Under the pieces are notes generated by a model. That model made no database searches, had not been told where the DNA came from, and was given only the letters and a program-made list of their open reading frames with translations. From contig NW_022985172.1 of NCBI RefSeq assembly GCF_010093535.1, positions 613,498 to 677,497 of the forward strand: a stretch of DNA of 64,000 nt, in the 5' to 3' direction. Shown here piece by piece: positions 1 through 13,800 of the stretch. Position numbers and translations under genes: made by a program. The number at the start of each line of letters is the position of its first letter. Position 1 is the first letter of the stretch. This DNA comes from Lindgomyces ingoldianus. Its lineage: Eukaryota; Ascomycota; Dothideomycetes; Pleosporales; Lindgomycetaceae.

Positions 1-2436
1 GTAGTAGTGTGGAGAAGGAGGAGAACAAGTGGTGCGGAAAATTTTGAGGTGTGTGGGTTGACCCGATATAGTAAGTTAAGCGAGAGGATGATGACTTCTT
101 GGCACCTATTGTACCTTCTTTACGGCCAGCCGTATTCCTTTCTCGAACCCTTATTCATCCTCGGGAACTTCCCCAACTCAAAATCCTTAAACTGATGATA
201 TTGCGCACATATCCTAGTATACGATACTACCATACCACGTTATAGAATAGTTTGATCATATGGGATGGGAACCCCTCCAAGAGCCTTTTAGAGGACATTT
301 GCGTGAGGCTGTGTTCACGCTCAAGTCGCGAAGGCCGTCGTGGACAGTGCCGCATCCCATGCCTGTATTAATAGTTGGTAAAACTTAGCTGTAAGCAGGA
401 AAGCTCCGAAGAAAATTTTCACCGGTCTATGTTGCTTGTCTCAATCCCTGCCTTTGGCTTTCTATTATTTAGTAGAAAAGGCGACAAGGCTAATTTCTCC
501 GGCTTTCCCCCCTCCTATCTGTCGCTTTCCGAATCTACAGACACAGACTATGATAATTAATGTCTTCTTCATCGGGTGTAAAACTAAGCGTGAATTTCTG
601 TTATTTATAGCCCGTACCTTATGATACAAGGCTGTTATTGTAGCTTTTAGGGGCATTACTCACGAAACCCGATACCGACGAAGTCGTTCCAAGTACGTTC
701 CGATCTCAAAGCTCACCAAAATCGGCGCGCACGACGGCTATGAGTTATGGCATTCATCACCTGTTATGGATTCTTATACGCTTGTCGATTTTTGCGCGTT
801 CTCTGACATCTGGGGTCCCAAGATAAGATGGTATGAATATTGGCTCGTATAAACGAACTTAAGGATTGAGATTATTTGGTAGAGGCCTTAGTCACATTTT
901 GGAAATCAGAAACGCGGATTGGGATAGTAGCTGAAGTTTGGATGACAAAGTTGTCCAAGCTTATCCTGGATGGTATAACGCCAACATTCATGGACTATGA
1001 CTAGTTAAAGATTACAAATTCCCACTTCCTGTAGCTTCTTTAGGGCGCTACTGAGTGGATCTAGGGTATAGCCTTCAAACTCTCTTGCTAGAAGTGGTGA
1101 GAATGAAGAGGATGTTACATAACTTCTAATATGAATAAGGGCAGGCGATTGTCTTCTTCCGTCGAAAGCTAGCATACAGTACGAACAATGCCTCCTTTGA
1201 CAAAGGCCGTTATATCCGAGTTTTTCCATCTCAGAACCAAGCCGATATCATTGAGTTCTGATCTTGCGGATAGATAGTCAGGAAGTCTTGGTTGTGTGCT
1301 GATCCTATTCGCCGTGGAGCCTACCTCAATGCTTCTAGGGACTTAGGCACATATTAGCTTTGAGTTGGCTGGAGACAGGCCTAGCATTAATTGTACCATA
1401 ATCCTAAATCCCGTTCAAGATGTCCTTTCATCCCCTTGAGGGTACTACCGGAGCATATAGCAAGCTATTAACTTTCCAGCATACTCATCCTTCAACTGCC
1501 CCCCTCTCATCATCTTCAGGCCAGAGTCTAGAGTCCCACATGCTAGAGGATATTTCGCTAGATCCTCTAGATAACTCGAACAACAGCCGAACGCGTCAGA
1601 GCCGTTGGATGCCCTTTAAAGAACTTGGCCATTGTCTAGTACGGGGGATATGAATCGGCATTACGAAGTGCATTATATCGAATATTATCTTTTTTGAAGA
1701 CGGTCTTCAAGGCCTTCTACAGCATTATCAGCCCGGTACTACCTTTTCATATGAAGAGGTATCACATTATAGGTAGCATCCATTAGTGCCTAGTGCTTGC
1801 TGCTGCCTTGGTTGAGAGGCGAGGTTGGACATTGCGGTACAGTAGAAATTATCTTACGGCTGGTATACTTGAATATTGTCTTCTAAAGTTAAGTTTCGAT
1901 TTAGGGGGCGGCATGATCTTAGCAATGACAGTAGAGTCGCATTCCTACGGAACCTTTTGCATATTCGGACCTACCATGAACATTAAACAAGCGGGCTGAT
2001 CTGTCGAACCGCTTGCTGGAAGCAAGGGGAGGGTTAACGGGATGCATATTTCTGTCCTAAATTCTCTTTACAATATTCCACCTCAAGTAACCGAATGCAA
2101 AAGATAGTTGTGATGCTGAATGCAAAGTTTGTATAGAGATCATGCCATCTATTTTTCGGGAATGGCATGTGAAGTCGCATCCCTATCATATTCGTGCCTT
2201 ACCATAGAACATTAGCAGGACATATTTAATCAGCCACGCCTCTTGTTAGAGTCAGAAAGGATGTCAACAGGATGTAAATTCCTCTCTTACATTACCATAA
2301 ATTAATGTTGTTGACGGACTTTGATAAATGAGCTGGTGCCACACATCGGCTCCGGCCCCCTTCTTTCCGAGATGTATGGCGCCACGGCAGGCTCTCACCC
2401 TTCCTTCAAACCCCGACGAGCAACCTCTTCACCACC
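1..2436. other. Gene-poor flank, no supported gene
   Basis: Both strands break into short frames with frequent stops. The best is a 77-codon ATG frame at 1420-1653 on the plus strand, Ser/Thr-rich, with no recognisable motif; it could be the decayed 5' end of an old gene. The only clear structure is the diverged duplication at 1931-2305. The last 100 bases before 2437 become GC-rich and pyrimidine-rich, as expected for the promoter and leader of the transcription factor gene. Confidence 0.5.
1931..2305. repeat. Diverged direct duplication, two copies
   Basis: Copy 1 (about 1931-2080) and copy 2 (about 2170-2305) share ordered blocks: a GTCGCATYCCTA block, an ATATTCG block, a TACCAT.GAACATTA block, and a block around AAC.GGATG followed by an AT-rich run ending in ATTCC or ATTACC. 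Small indels separate the blocks, so this is an old local duplication of roughly 140 bases. I see no inverted ends or coding content. Confidence 0.5.
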
Positions 2437-4844
2437 ATGAATGACCAGACCTCGTCCACGGCTCGGATCGAAGATGATACGCCCCCGTCACCAAAGCGCA
2501 AGAAAGTCCGGGCAAAATACGCGCCCAAGGCATGGTGAGTCGTGCATACCAGCTCGCACCCTTCCCGTCGCTAATTCCGACCGTTCCGCGCGCCGATACT
2601 AATGGATGCTTGCAGCGTGTCCTGCCGACGCTCGAAACTCAAGGTATGTCATTGCACATGAAATAGGAATGAGAGGTGCTGATGAAGCGCGTGTAGTGTA
2701 GTGGAGAGAACCCATGTTCGAGATGTGTAGACGGCAATCGCAGATGCTTTTACTCGGAGGACCAGACGGCGGCCGAGGCGCTGCAGAACCTCAGTCGACC
2801 CACACCCGTACAGCCCCCAATCAACCTCAACGGGAACGGAAATGGCGTGCAGCGGAGGAGCATCTTACCACGAAATGAGAGTATGGAGCGCAGGGCCAGT
2901 GATGCCAGTTTAGGGGGCATTTCTATGGAGGCGCGCATGGCGAGAATCGAGGGCATGATGGAGGCTTTGATCCAAGAACGCGGCGGGAGCGGCGTGTCGA
3001 CGAGAGGCAGTATGGAGAGAGAAGATATGGCTGGCGATGGCTTCCAGAGCGATGCTGCGTTCCATGCACCCATGGAAACCTTCAGTGCGAACCTGGCCTC
3101 TGTCAGGCAACAACTTGGCTTTATGCAGGAGATGCCCACCTACACCGAGACCCGCTCCAGGCCCTCGGTATCGGCAGCTAGCCCCTCGGGCAATACTGAG
3201 TCTCTTTCCAGCGTCCGCGTCGGTTTACGCTGTCTCGCTTTTCCGAGCCCGGCCGACTTTCAGAAGTACATTGATTTCTTCTTCGCGGACATCAATCTGT
3301 GCCTCCCTTGTGTAAACGAGGCAGAGTTCCGAGCACGGAGCGAGAAGATGTTGATTTCAAGAATCATACACAACAGTGACATCAGCTTTCTAGCGCTGAA
3401 TTATATCATCTTTGCTTGCTCAGATGTTCTGGTCGATACAGCACCATCCAGCGTAAATGGCAAGCCTGCTGGTTGGAAGTGGTTTCAAACCGCCGATGAG
3501 CTCGTCGGGAAGAGGAAGTTTTGTGGAAGGGGAGATCTGAGTCTGATACAGTTTCTTGTTTACGAGGTATGGCCAACTACCAGAGGGATTCTGCGCCGGA
3601 CTCATGGTACTCACTTGTTGTAGGCCTTCTATCTCATCCATGCCGACAAACCCAATGCAGCTTATAATGTGATCGGTCTTGCCTGTAGGCTTTGCTTCCA
3701 GTTCGGCCTGCACCAACAGTCCTGTTGGGGAAATTGTAGTCCCTACGCCGTGCACGTGCGCCAACTTATATTCTGGACAGTATACTTCACCGACCGGCGC
3801 ATAGCACTGAGCTGTGGGCGTCCGTATGGTATTCGAGATCTTGACATCGACGTTGAGCAACCATCCTGGATATACGACAAGGTACTCCGGTCAATTCGTT
3901 CCTATGGGCCGGACTGACAAAGCACTTAGGAACTCTACCCCGATCAGCCACTCCCCGAACCTAACGTTTCCCGCTCTTCTAACATGTACCTCACCTGTAT
4001 GGTCTCGTGGGCTAAACTCGCCGGCGATGTCTGGGACCAAGTGTTTGCCCCTGGAGCCGCCCGACGCGGTGTAGATGGCGAGAACGCGGCAGTCCTCGAT
4101 GCAAGGATCAAGCACTGGACTGAAGCTGTTTTGCCCACGATCCCGCTCCTTCCTACTGATCAGCCGCCAGAGGTCAGACATCTACGGCAACATGTCCTCG
4201 TCCACACGCGGTTAAATCATCTTAGGTTGCTGCTAAGGCGAAGGACGATGGTGAGATTGAAATACGACGGTAGCACAGGACGACTCTGCGGTGACCTAGC
4301 CATTGACATTGTGCAACGAATCAAAGCGCACACTCCTGAAGCCAAAGCCCCAAGCTCCTTCCGCTTCCACATGACAGCTTCGCTCGGTAGTGCAATTCTT
4401 ATCCTTGCAACACTCCTTGTCCGTGACCTGGCCTCCATAGGCCTGCAAGACAAGCAGTCCGCCTACGCAGACAGCTTCCGCGACGGCGTCTCGATTCTCC
4501 ATGATATAGCCATCTACCTTCAAGCTGCACGCCGCGTCGCAGACGATCTTAAAGATATCGTACATGTCGTCACGGCTGTCCTTAGCCAGCAGCAAGGACA
4601 AGATGGCGTGATTACGCAGAACGTGATTCCCTTGAATATCGATGATCTATTTCCCTACAGTACTCTTGATTTTGCGCAGCAAGGAGGCTGGGGCGAGTAT
4701 CACGGTAGTCTGGGGATGGCGGGTTGGAATGGTACAGGGGGAACAGGAGCGGCTGGAGGTATGGATAACCAGATGACGAATTTAGACTCTTGGGATTTTG
4801 AGTTGCAGCCTCATAGCGGAGGGCATGGGGTGCCATGGATATGA
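2437..4844 (+). CDS. Zn2Cys6 fungal-specific transcription factor
   Basis: Predicted nuclear DNA-binding regulator of 722 residues. Exons 2437-2534, 2616-2643, 2697-3566, 3624-3881 and 3930-4844; all introns are GT-AG, and the first has a TACTAAT branch-like site. Splicing assembles the binuclear zinc cluster from three exons: Cys33, 36, 43, 49, 52 and 59 with exact spacing C-x2-C-x6-C-x5-C-x2-C-x6-C. A basic stretch (KRKK) just before it is a likely nuclear signal. The middle part (from about residue 190) resembles the fungal-specific transcription factor domain (helical, with CLPCVNE and LSCGRPYGI blocks). The tail is rich in Gly, Trp and acidic residues. No biosynthetic or transporter gene lies nearby, so the regulated pathway cannot be inferred. 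The start is the first ATG, and everything downstream is in frame. Confidence 0.9.
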
Positions 4845-7800
4845 CGGGATTATGGGTAGTGCACTGAATGCTGGGAGATTTGCGGCCAGCGAATTTCACG
4901 GCGGCCATTAAGTGAGTCGAGTCGTTGTTCTATGGTTGCAAGATGTTAACCCACTCTTTTAGTGCAAATCACAGATTCTGGGTTCAGCTCAGGTCAAACC
5001 CAGAGAACGCACTGTTGAAATCCTTGCTGTCGGCATGCCTTTATACGGACGGCTTTATCCATGCCATAGCACGCCTCATCGGAATTCAGATCATTTAGAC
5101 TGATATGGGTGGGTTCATGGGTGGACATTGCCAGGTATTTCGCGGAAGTCTATCACACAGTCAATCAACGAAGTAGGTCTGTCTGACGGGATTTAGAGAG
5201 ATGTCACATATTTTTTAGGACATTATTATACTTATACCCTTCCTATATCCAATTTCATCAGATTTTCTCTAGCAAAGTAGCAGGGGTATGTCTGGGTGGA
5301 CGAAGAATTGGTCAAATCAACCCCTATAGTTTGTGTCCACTCCGCTTGCCGAAAGTGCAATGGTTGCCCTAACCTTCTAGCTAGTTCTCTATCATATCTG
5401 GGTCTCTGAATCTCAGAACCTCCTCCAACTTCAAGTGTCTTGGGTCACATCCACTATGGCTGGTCCTTCTCCACACCCACACCAACAAATCCTTTCATTT
5501 CCTCCAGCTTCTATCCTCAGCGCTCCCTTAATCCCGAAGGCTCAGAACTCCGCAGCGGGGCTTTCTGTACTCCATTGCATTTTCCTCTTTCTTGCCCTGA
5601 TCTAACCTAACATTCAACTCGTAATACCCGAAGAAACCCAACCGCATGCAGACACTGCGATGTTATTTAAACATCGCAAAACCCTCACATCTGATCGTTT
5701 TACAGACTTCGCCCTCGACATGTCGGATGTACTCAGAGCGTCCTCTGGCGTAACAATATGCAGTCAGATACCCATACCTACACAATATCCACTCTACTTC
5801 CAATATAGTACTATCTTCACATGTACGCCTCCAGAGCCTTGTGGTGAAGTAGCCGCAACCAGCGGACCTCCCTTCTAGCAAGGCTTTTTCTCTGCGGCCT
5901 GTCTGACTTACCATCCCAGAAGGGTTAAAATGGCGGGCGAGAGTCCTAAGGCAGCGGGCTGGGATGGGTCATGCCGCCCTCGTTCGAGCAGGCAACTTGA
6001 GACAGGTTATTTCGCAGAAAAGCTGTGTGCGAGGAGGCTCATGGTGTCGGTTAGGGCGGTGAGCAGAGCAATCCTGGAGAGTTTACGGCCAGGGGTATGA
6101 GCTCAGAACTAGGGTGTGGAGGGTTCTGATCGGTGAGAAAGAGGTAGCGAAGGGGTTTAGTCTTCTGGGGTGGATCTGGCGCATGGGGGTTCGGTTACTA
6201 GGATGGGAGTGAGGAAGAGGCGGTTGGGGAGGGTTGGGGTTGTGGTGGGAGGAAGGAAGCGAGTCTCGAGTTGGCGGGAGCTATTTTGCTCGGGCTTGCG
6301 TTGGAAGGGCAATCGAGTGGTTTAATCAGGGAAGTTGGGTAGTGTGACCCGGGTTCGGGAGACATGTTCGGCGAAGAGATGGTGGAGGAGGGACGGGACG
6401 CGACGCGACGGAAGCTATCTGACTCGGCTGCGGGCTAAAAAAGCAACGGCCGTTGCCCTATATCAGGGAAGCCGAGAGAAGGGGTGCCAGGAGCAGCAGA
6501 GAAGGTTTGAGATGGATATCGGTGTTTGTGGACGAAGGACCTCTTCCAAATGGAGAGACGTGGCGGAACCATATTTCCCAGTGCATGAAGAAGCAACCCT
6601 GCATATCTCAGGAAGCCCAGCGCTCTTGAAAATTGCTAATGCAGAATTCCATCACTCACGGAAGCTATCCAAGCCACGTCAACTGCCCCACCAACCCCAT
6701 CAACATGTGGAAGCCTTCTCCGTCAGGAATCCCATGCTAGACGCCCCATAGTCGACACCACCGCATACTCGAGCGCCTCAGGCCGCCTTCTCATACTTCG
6801 GCGACTCCAGTACACCAGGATTCCAACTCTTTGGTCGTCTGGCTGGCTCACTGGGGCTATCGACTTCTAATTTGGGGATGTGATGCGATGTGATGAAGGG
6901 CGTGGGTCCGAGATCGGGTCGGGTTGTCACACCACCATCATGTTAATCCGTAAAGTCGGACTTAGTTTCATTACTAACCTCGGCGAAAGGATGAGCTTGC
7001 TGATTTGAACAAGGTTTTGAAGTGGAACAAGAGGCGAGAATTGTGGCGCGTGGGGTACTTGTGGCGGTTCGGTTGAAACCAATTTCATTGGAAGCAGTGT
7101 TGCGCGGTGCAAATGCGGTTGAGTGCTGGTTATCTGATTGTGAGTTGCTGGACCAAATTGTATCGATAGAAGTGGAGTGAGCTGTATCAGCCAGTATTCC
7201 CAGAAGAAACCTCCAGTCTCCAACTTCCTCGAGTTGATGGATGGCATGGAGAAGAGAAGAAAGGAAAATCACTCACTCATTCCTCAGGCTATTACTGAGG
7301 GACCAAAGCGTGCCAATCTCAGTTGTGTCTATATGGTATGGCTGGTATCTGAATGCATTTTTAGCAGCCAAATTAATAGAATCGAATTTCAACTTTTGAG
7401 GTTTTGTTGGTAAAAGGGAGTTGCGCACTATCCAAGAGGTGGTTGAAGGAACTGGTGTTAAAATTGCCGTTATTTGGCGAGTGAATAGCCCGAAAGCGGA
7501 ATCAGAGGAAGGTATTGTAAAATGAATAGGGAAGGCTAGTAGAATACAGAGTTCTAGGTTAGAGAGATTGGAAGGGAGGTTCAATTCCTGCCTTAACGGC
7601 CATCAAAAAACTCCATAATGAAATGAGAGCAACATCTCATAAAATTTGATTTAGGATGTCATCAGAAGGCTTCCGTTATCGTTCCGTCCTATCCGACGAT
7701 ATTCAAGTGAAGGGGAATGGTTTGTAAGCCCCAGGAATACGCTAGCGTCGATCACAGTTAGGGTTTCTTTCCAATTCTGAACGTCATCACCGGCATACTT

Positions 7801-10800
7801 CTCCATTCGTAGACCCACTACCATAGCCATCCAAGCGATCTACCCCCTCTCTCCTGGTTTCGCTCTCTGTTCCTTCAGAAGCATATAGAGATGTAGCAGT
7901 GAGTCCATAAGAAGGCAGATCCGTTGGGCTTCTGACTCGCAGGCTCTAGACCGGCTCCCGACGTCGATATCAAAACTAAAGCGTCTACAGTAACATCTTA
8001 ATGTAGAAAGTAGCTGCTAGATATTAAGGGGAAGTTAATTTTCCTTGTCGGTTCCGCAGTACAGCGCACTTTCCTGCACAAGGGGGAAATTCCGCTGATT
8101 CGGGAGGGAGTCTTGCGTTGCCTAGAGATATTGAGCTAATTCCACGTTTAGAAATACTTCTTCGATAGGATCCTCTTAATACAGAGGACAGCCGCATTCC
8201 ATTTGAAGACCTAGAATCCAGTACGAGTTAGAGTCATTCCGACCCTGATTTTCCAAGCAACCTTTGGTCTGCTCCAGGAATAAGAATTGGAGCGTTATGA
8301 TCTACATGAGGCTCTCAAGAAGCCCAATGGAACTAAGTGTCATGTCTCTCGAAGGGATATCGTTGAGGATGCTGAGGTTAGGTCGAACCCTAGAATTCGC
8401 TCTCCGACACCTCCAGAATGAAACTCACACTCGAACCCTGTGAATCGACCAGTTGTTCGTCAACCAAGACTATTTAGAGAGACGAAGCCATCAGCTCAGC
8501 AAGATAGGGCAAAGGCACCACTGCGTTAGCACGCTCAAGCACCTCGGAAGCGAGTTTCTCGTTGCGAAGGAGAATTACTATATTTGGGCTCGCGGATGTA
8601 CTGAATGGGCTTGGTACGTCCCAAAACACCGTTGCGTTTCAGTTCAGCAGTTTGAACGGTAAAATTTCAGGCAGAGGTTCTTATCCGGCAGAGGCTGGGA
8701 GCAACGGTGTCCAGTGTGAATGTATAGACACGATAATCATGCACCTAATCAACCTGAAATGCCCATTCCAATCACTTCACACGCTGGAATCTTGCCCCCC
8801 CCCAGAATCTAGAAAAACTAGTCTATGCCATAGGCGAACCAAATTGGATATGCGAATTGCCACTTTATATGCAGTCTTCGAAAACCTGGCGTTAAACAAC
8901 AGCTCTCTATAATAGGTAGGCACGGCAACTTTTCTGACTCTTTACTGGTTACAGCAGCATTATATACAAGGAAAATTCTGCACTCTCCGAGATCAGTATA
9001 TCAGAGCCAATTCTTAAGAACGGTGGGGTAGTGTCCTCGTGAAAACAGCTGAAAGCTTCACCGGAATAGGACCGTGTGCAACAAAACCAGGCGTGTGGTT
9101 TCTTACTACAGAATGATGTACCATTTCCTGGACAATACGATTACATTTTGACTTTCGTGGAAAAACCTAGCATCCATTTTTGCAATACTGGCAGAGAAAA
9201 GGCGATACCGTTTGTGTTCCGCTGGGTTTCTTTCTCCTAATCTTCGTGCGAGAAAGAGAACTAGGTCTCTACCAAGTAACTGGTACACTCTACATTCATA
9301 GTTAGGGAAAATAGAAGGAATATTAGAGTTTCGTCCGCCTCTATTAAAGACCCAAATTTGGTGCTGCTCGGGTACCCTTTGCTTCTAACTTCCCCGACGA
9401 ATCAACAAATGAGCATAATCTTTGAAGACCTAACCCGGAAACCACTACCTTCGGAGGGGTACTTAGTAAAGGAGATTAATGCAACAATTCACGCCACAGA
9501 TTCTAGGAAATTGCTACGGGAGAAACCAGTTTGATAGATTCTCGTTTACGCCTAAGGGCTTTAGAAGAATCAAGAGTAAAATTCCAAGGATTCGCTCTCA
9601 TTTGAAAACCTCAGAAGATAAGAAACGGGCCTCGATCATCAGAATAGTAACCTAGAAATGGCTTGATGGGCGATTTTCATACATTAGACTAACATTGTGG
9701 CTTCAGATTGTGATGCTTTTAGTTGATCTTTCTATCAACATGTTTCGATGCAGCCTTCGATCTCTACTTACCATTATCTCATTAATAGTAAAAAGGCTAA
9801 ACGATCTCTTACCTACACAATCCTACAGCAGCTACTTCTAACAAGAAGCTACATAGGGTATGGGCGGTCGATCTCCAAACAATGCCTCATATAAAAAGTA
9901 CAGGGAACCTCGAGCGGGATGCAAAAGCTGCAATTACCCTCTGGATCACCTCATACCCTTCCTTCTACCAACTCCTTACAACAGCCACCCAAATTCCTAA
10001 AAACTTTAACCAAGCCTCTGAACACGCGACCTCGGCACAACGGATCGCTCTCTGCTTAACTACCGACGACCCTCGGATCCTCCGAATCCCAAATCCAACA
10101 AACCCAAACCCAAACCCAAACCCAAACCATCTTCTCAGGGAATCAAACACAAACACGAGCCCTCGTGATGCATCCTTCTAACACCTGTCCGGCGTGTCAG
10201 CTGAGGCTCATGTGTCACGCCAGCTAACTACGCTGTCGTTCCAGCCCTGTGGTAAGGCTCAGCGAACTCCGTTCGTGGCTGCAGAAAAGGCCGGGTTCCG
10301 CCCTGGAGTTTAGAATAGCAGACTGCAGAGTTTGGAAGAAGGGAGGAAGGGAGGTGTGAGATTACGGCAGTGTTGTGTTGTATTGCATTGCCGCCCTCCA
10401 CCATGCGCGCTATCATTTAGATGGATGGTCGAAGGCACAGCACAGCAGCTTTCCTTTACAATAAGCCGAGAACGAAGATAATTCGACGGTTAGACTACGT
10501 TTTGCTAGATGTGGAGGTGGATGTGGATATGGGGGTAGATATGCAGCCCTGAGTCGCGTCAAGGTGAAGCACCTATTGCAGAAGGAAGGAAGTCCAGCTC
10601 GAACATGGAGATGCTTGTGAGAAACCTAGCGAGAAGAAGGAGTCGCTTCCGACAGTTTGGAATCCCATAATGCGGCTTTCATTTCGAGTGCCCGGTTGAG
10701 TAAGAAAGCCTTATGAAATGGGTGGGTATATCCGGCGAACGAGTGCGTGGGACCTAGGCAGTGCAGTGTGCACGTGTCAGTGAAAGCACCGAATAGAGGC

Positions 10801-13800
10801 ATTACCATCGAGAATAATGCCGAGAGAGGGCTGGTTGGAAGGTCGTCCGTGAGTATAACCAGGACTGGAGAAGTGGGGAGCAAATTCGGACCCCGGTGTT
10901 GGATTATACAACTAAACGCCGACGTCTTACTTGGAGTGCTCGCCGACCTGAACCATACCTTCCCCATAGAAATGCAGACCGAATTAGCGATGATTATAAT
11001 CCTTCCTCTACGCCCTTCATTGAAGGAAGCCGTTATCGGTGAGGAAGGAACTGGTTCCCCTTCCCCCCGCCGCCACCGTCATCCTCGCCATCAAGTCAGA
11101 AAACTGATCACATCTGCCACCCCAATCACACTCTCCACGCGTCGCTCACTAATTCCCTTCACGAACGCACTCACTCTGATCGGTGAGGGAGCATCCGCAG
11201 CCCTTGGGTCGCCCCGAGACGCCACTTGAATCCTGCTCGGGTGAATCGGTTCAACTACCACCGAGTGCAAGATTCTGAGCGTCAGCATTTCACTCGTTTA
11301 AGATGGTTGAGACTTCCGTGCTGTGCCTCGTGACTCGATGCGAGCGAGCGAGCGAATCTGATCCACGAATGTCGTTCGCCACTGAGCTTACTCTCGTCTG
11401 CGCAATTTGCTGCACTGCGCCGTGCGGCACAGCGCAAATGTGCAAGATTGAGGCGCTGCGGCGCTTGCCTGCGAATCGCGGACTCGGGAGCCAGAAATCC
11501 GCAGATTAAATATGCTTTATCCAACCAACCACAGTGGCGCGCTGCCCTGAGAATTGATAAAATTGCATGTACGTAACAGGCTTTTGTCTCTTTGTATTGT
11601 TCCTTCTCTCTGTCCATGCATGGATTCCGGAAGCGAGAAGATATTGTTGGGGTATGTGACAAGAATAGGGCCAACGCATGGAAGAGGATCTAGAAGGTTT
11701 GGAAAGGCGCATGGCTGGCACACATGGGGACCTCAAGCCCTGTTTGAGCTTGAGCTTGAGTGATCCTGGAGGCATAAAAGGCTGGAGGGCTGCATGTAGT
11801 GGAGGACACGGACCGGGAAAGGGCACATCACCGTTGATGTTAACGCAGATGTTAAGGATAAGGGTGGTCCGAGTTCTCCAAGTCTCTGAGACTGAAAATC
11901 CTCGCTCTCGAGGCTATTTCGACCAGTGGTTAACCCAGATGGGAATATGCGGGTACTTAGCTCCGGTCTGTAAAGCGTAAAAGCGTGCGTGCGGAGTGTG
12001 AAGGCTGGTGTGGCAGCTGAAACATTCAGAAACGTGCTACCACAGATACAATCCAAGACAAGACCCCAATTCTCACGGCGCGTGATCTCTGTATCTGATC
12101 CCCAGACGGGATCAGCCCTGGCGATCTCGTTGCCTGCCCAGCCTTACGATTGTGGCGGTCAGCAACGAGGCTGATGCCACCCCATCTGATGGGTTCGCGC
12201 GAGCGGCCTTGAGCCTCAGGTTACACAAACAGGTCAGAAGATTGGAATCCTTACTGTCAGCAAAGGGCGAAGTTGGGACCAGGGTATGAGGAGAAAAGCG
12301 AGAACGAGGAGTGTAAAGGATCCGTTTTGAGGAACGCGACGGGACGGAGCGGGTGCTTCGCCGCTTCGCCCCGTCCCTTTTCTCACCGTTCATATCATAG
12401 CATGGCGCTTCAAAGATTTGATGATATAGCACGTCATGTGAAACGTAAGCAAGGTACATATCTCATTTCTCGACTCTGGTGATATTGCAATGGGTAGTGT
12501 AATATCATGCGTGTGATTCCAGAATTCTCAGGGTTTTTGGTTATCATTTGGTGTGTCATGGACGAGGTATAGCGGGTGGAGAAGAGCGCGGAACGGAGGG
12601 CGGTGAGATGCTATGGTTCGGAGAACCTGGGGTAAAGAGCGCGGAGTATACGGAAGCCTTCTGGATCTGATGCAGGAAAATGTTGCGTACGTGGTGCCAA
12701 TGTGCCAATCAGGGATGCCCGGGAGGACTGGTGGTCATAGCAGCGCTATTATAGGAGGAGGTTGTGTTGAAGGAGGTGGCAACGGGGACAGCGCTGTTCA
12801 TGACAGGTGCTTGGCCAGGTGGTGCTACGCGACATGCACTCTCGAGCAGTCAGCTTGCGGCGTGACCTAAGTGTGCCTCGCCAAAGCTACGTTGAGAAGA
12901 ACGTTGAGAAGGTTGAAGGAGAAGGGTCCGAATCCTTTCGACACGGGTATATCCAGCCATCAGAAAGATCGAATTGTGAAAACCGGGGCTTGCGAAACGG
13001 GTGGTTGGTCGAATGTTATTCGGTAGGCTGATATGATGCATTTATCCTATCACCGGGGGAGCGATTCGCTAACTTCATTGGAGAGTCTCTTCGGCTCGGT
13101 ACGTACTGTGAGATGCTTGCTCTGCCGCATCTGCACATCACTTCGGGCCGTGGCCGCATGTGTGGGCATCCATTGTGCCCGAGTGGTCGTGCTTGGAGAA
13201 CACAACGGGACGAAGAGAGTAAGACGGGATCCGTTCTCTCGGGCTTCTCGAAATACTACGACGAATTTGAGAATACGGAAAGCGGTCAGGACCAGAGATT
13301 ACAGAGTACGGCACGTTCGTGATGGCGCGAACCTGGTTTTGGGATGCGAATACACTACCAGCACGGAGGTCTCACTCTGCAAGATCCAGGAAAGCCCTGG
13401 GGAAGTTATTTCGGAAGTTGTTTATCCATATGAACAGAACGAACGGTGCTGCCACGCGGATAAAATTGGTGACTGGCGAACGTCAGCAGGGTCCGGAGAG
13501 TCGGGTTTGACATTCTGTGGTGGCCTATGATGCGTTGTGTCCAGTTGTCGGGGGTGACATTTAATATGGGAGCGGAGCTTATAGCCAAGCGCTGACCACC
13601 CTCTCGAATTCAAAGCAAGGAACGAATGTCTGGAACTTTTGAAAGAAATGCGTGTCCAAGGACTGAGTACAGTATATTGAGCACAAATGCGCAGCTGACG
13701 GATAAGCACGCAGTGTCACCAAAACCAACGCGAAGAACACGAATAGAAAGTGGTGAATGTTTCCTGAACGAGATTGTGCGGAACACAAATAACGAGCTGA

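Noticed and set aside
5656..5678. 9-bp inverted repeat with 5-base loop (TGCGATGTT)
   Set aside because: Short perfect stems of this size are expected by chance in 64 kb, and no gene end or repeat lies beside it.
10100..10128. Possible interstitial telomere tract
   Set aside because: Unit GGGTTT differs from the fungal TTAGGG repeat and there are fewer than five copies; it is a plain microsatellite.
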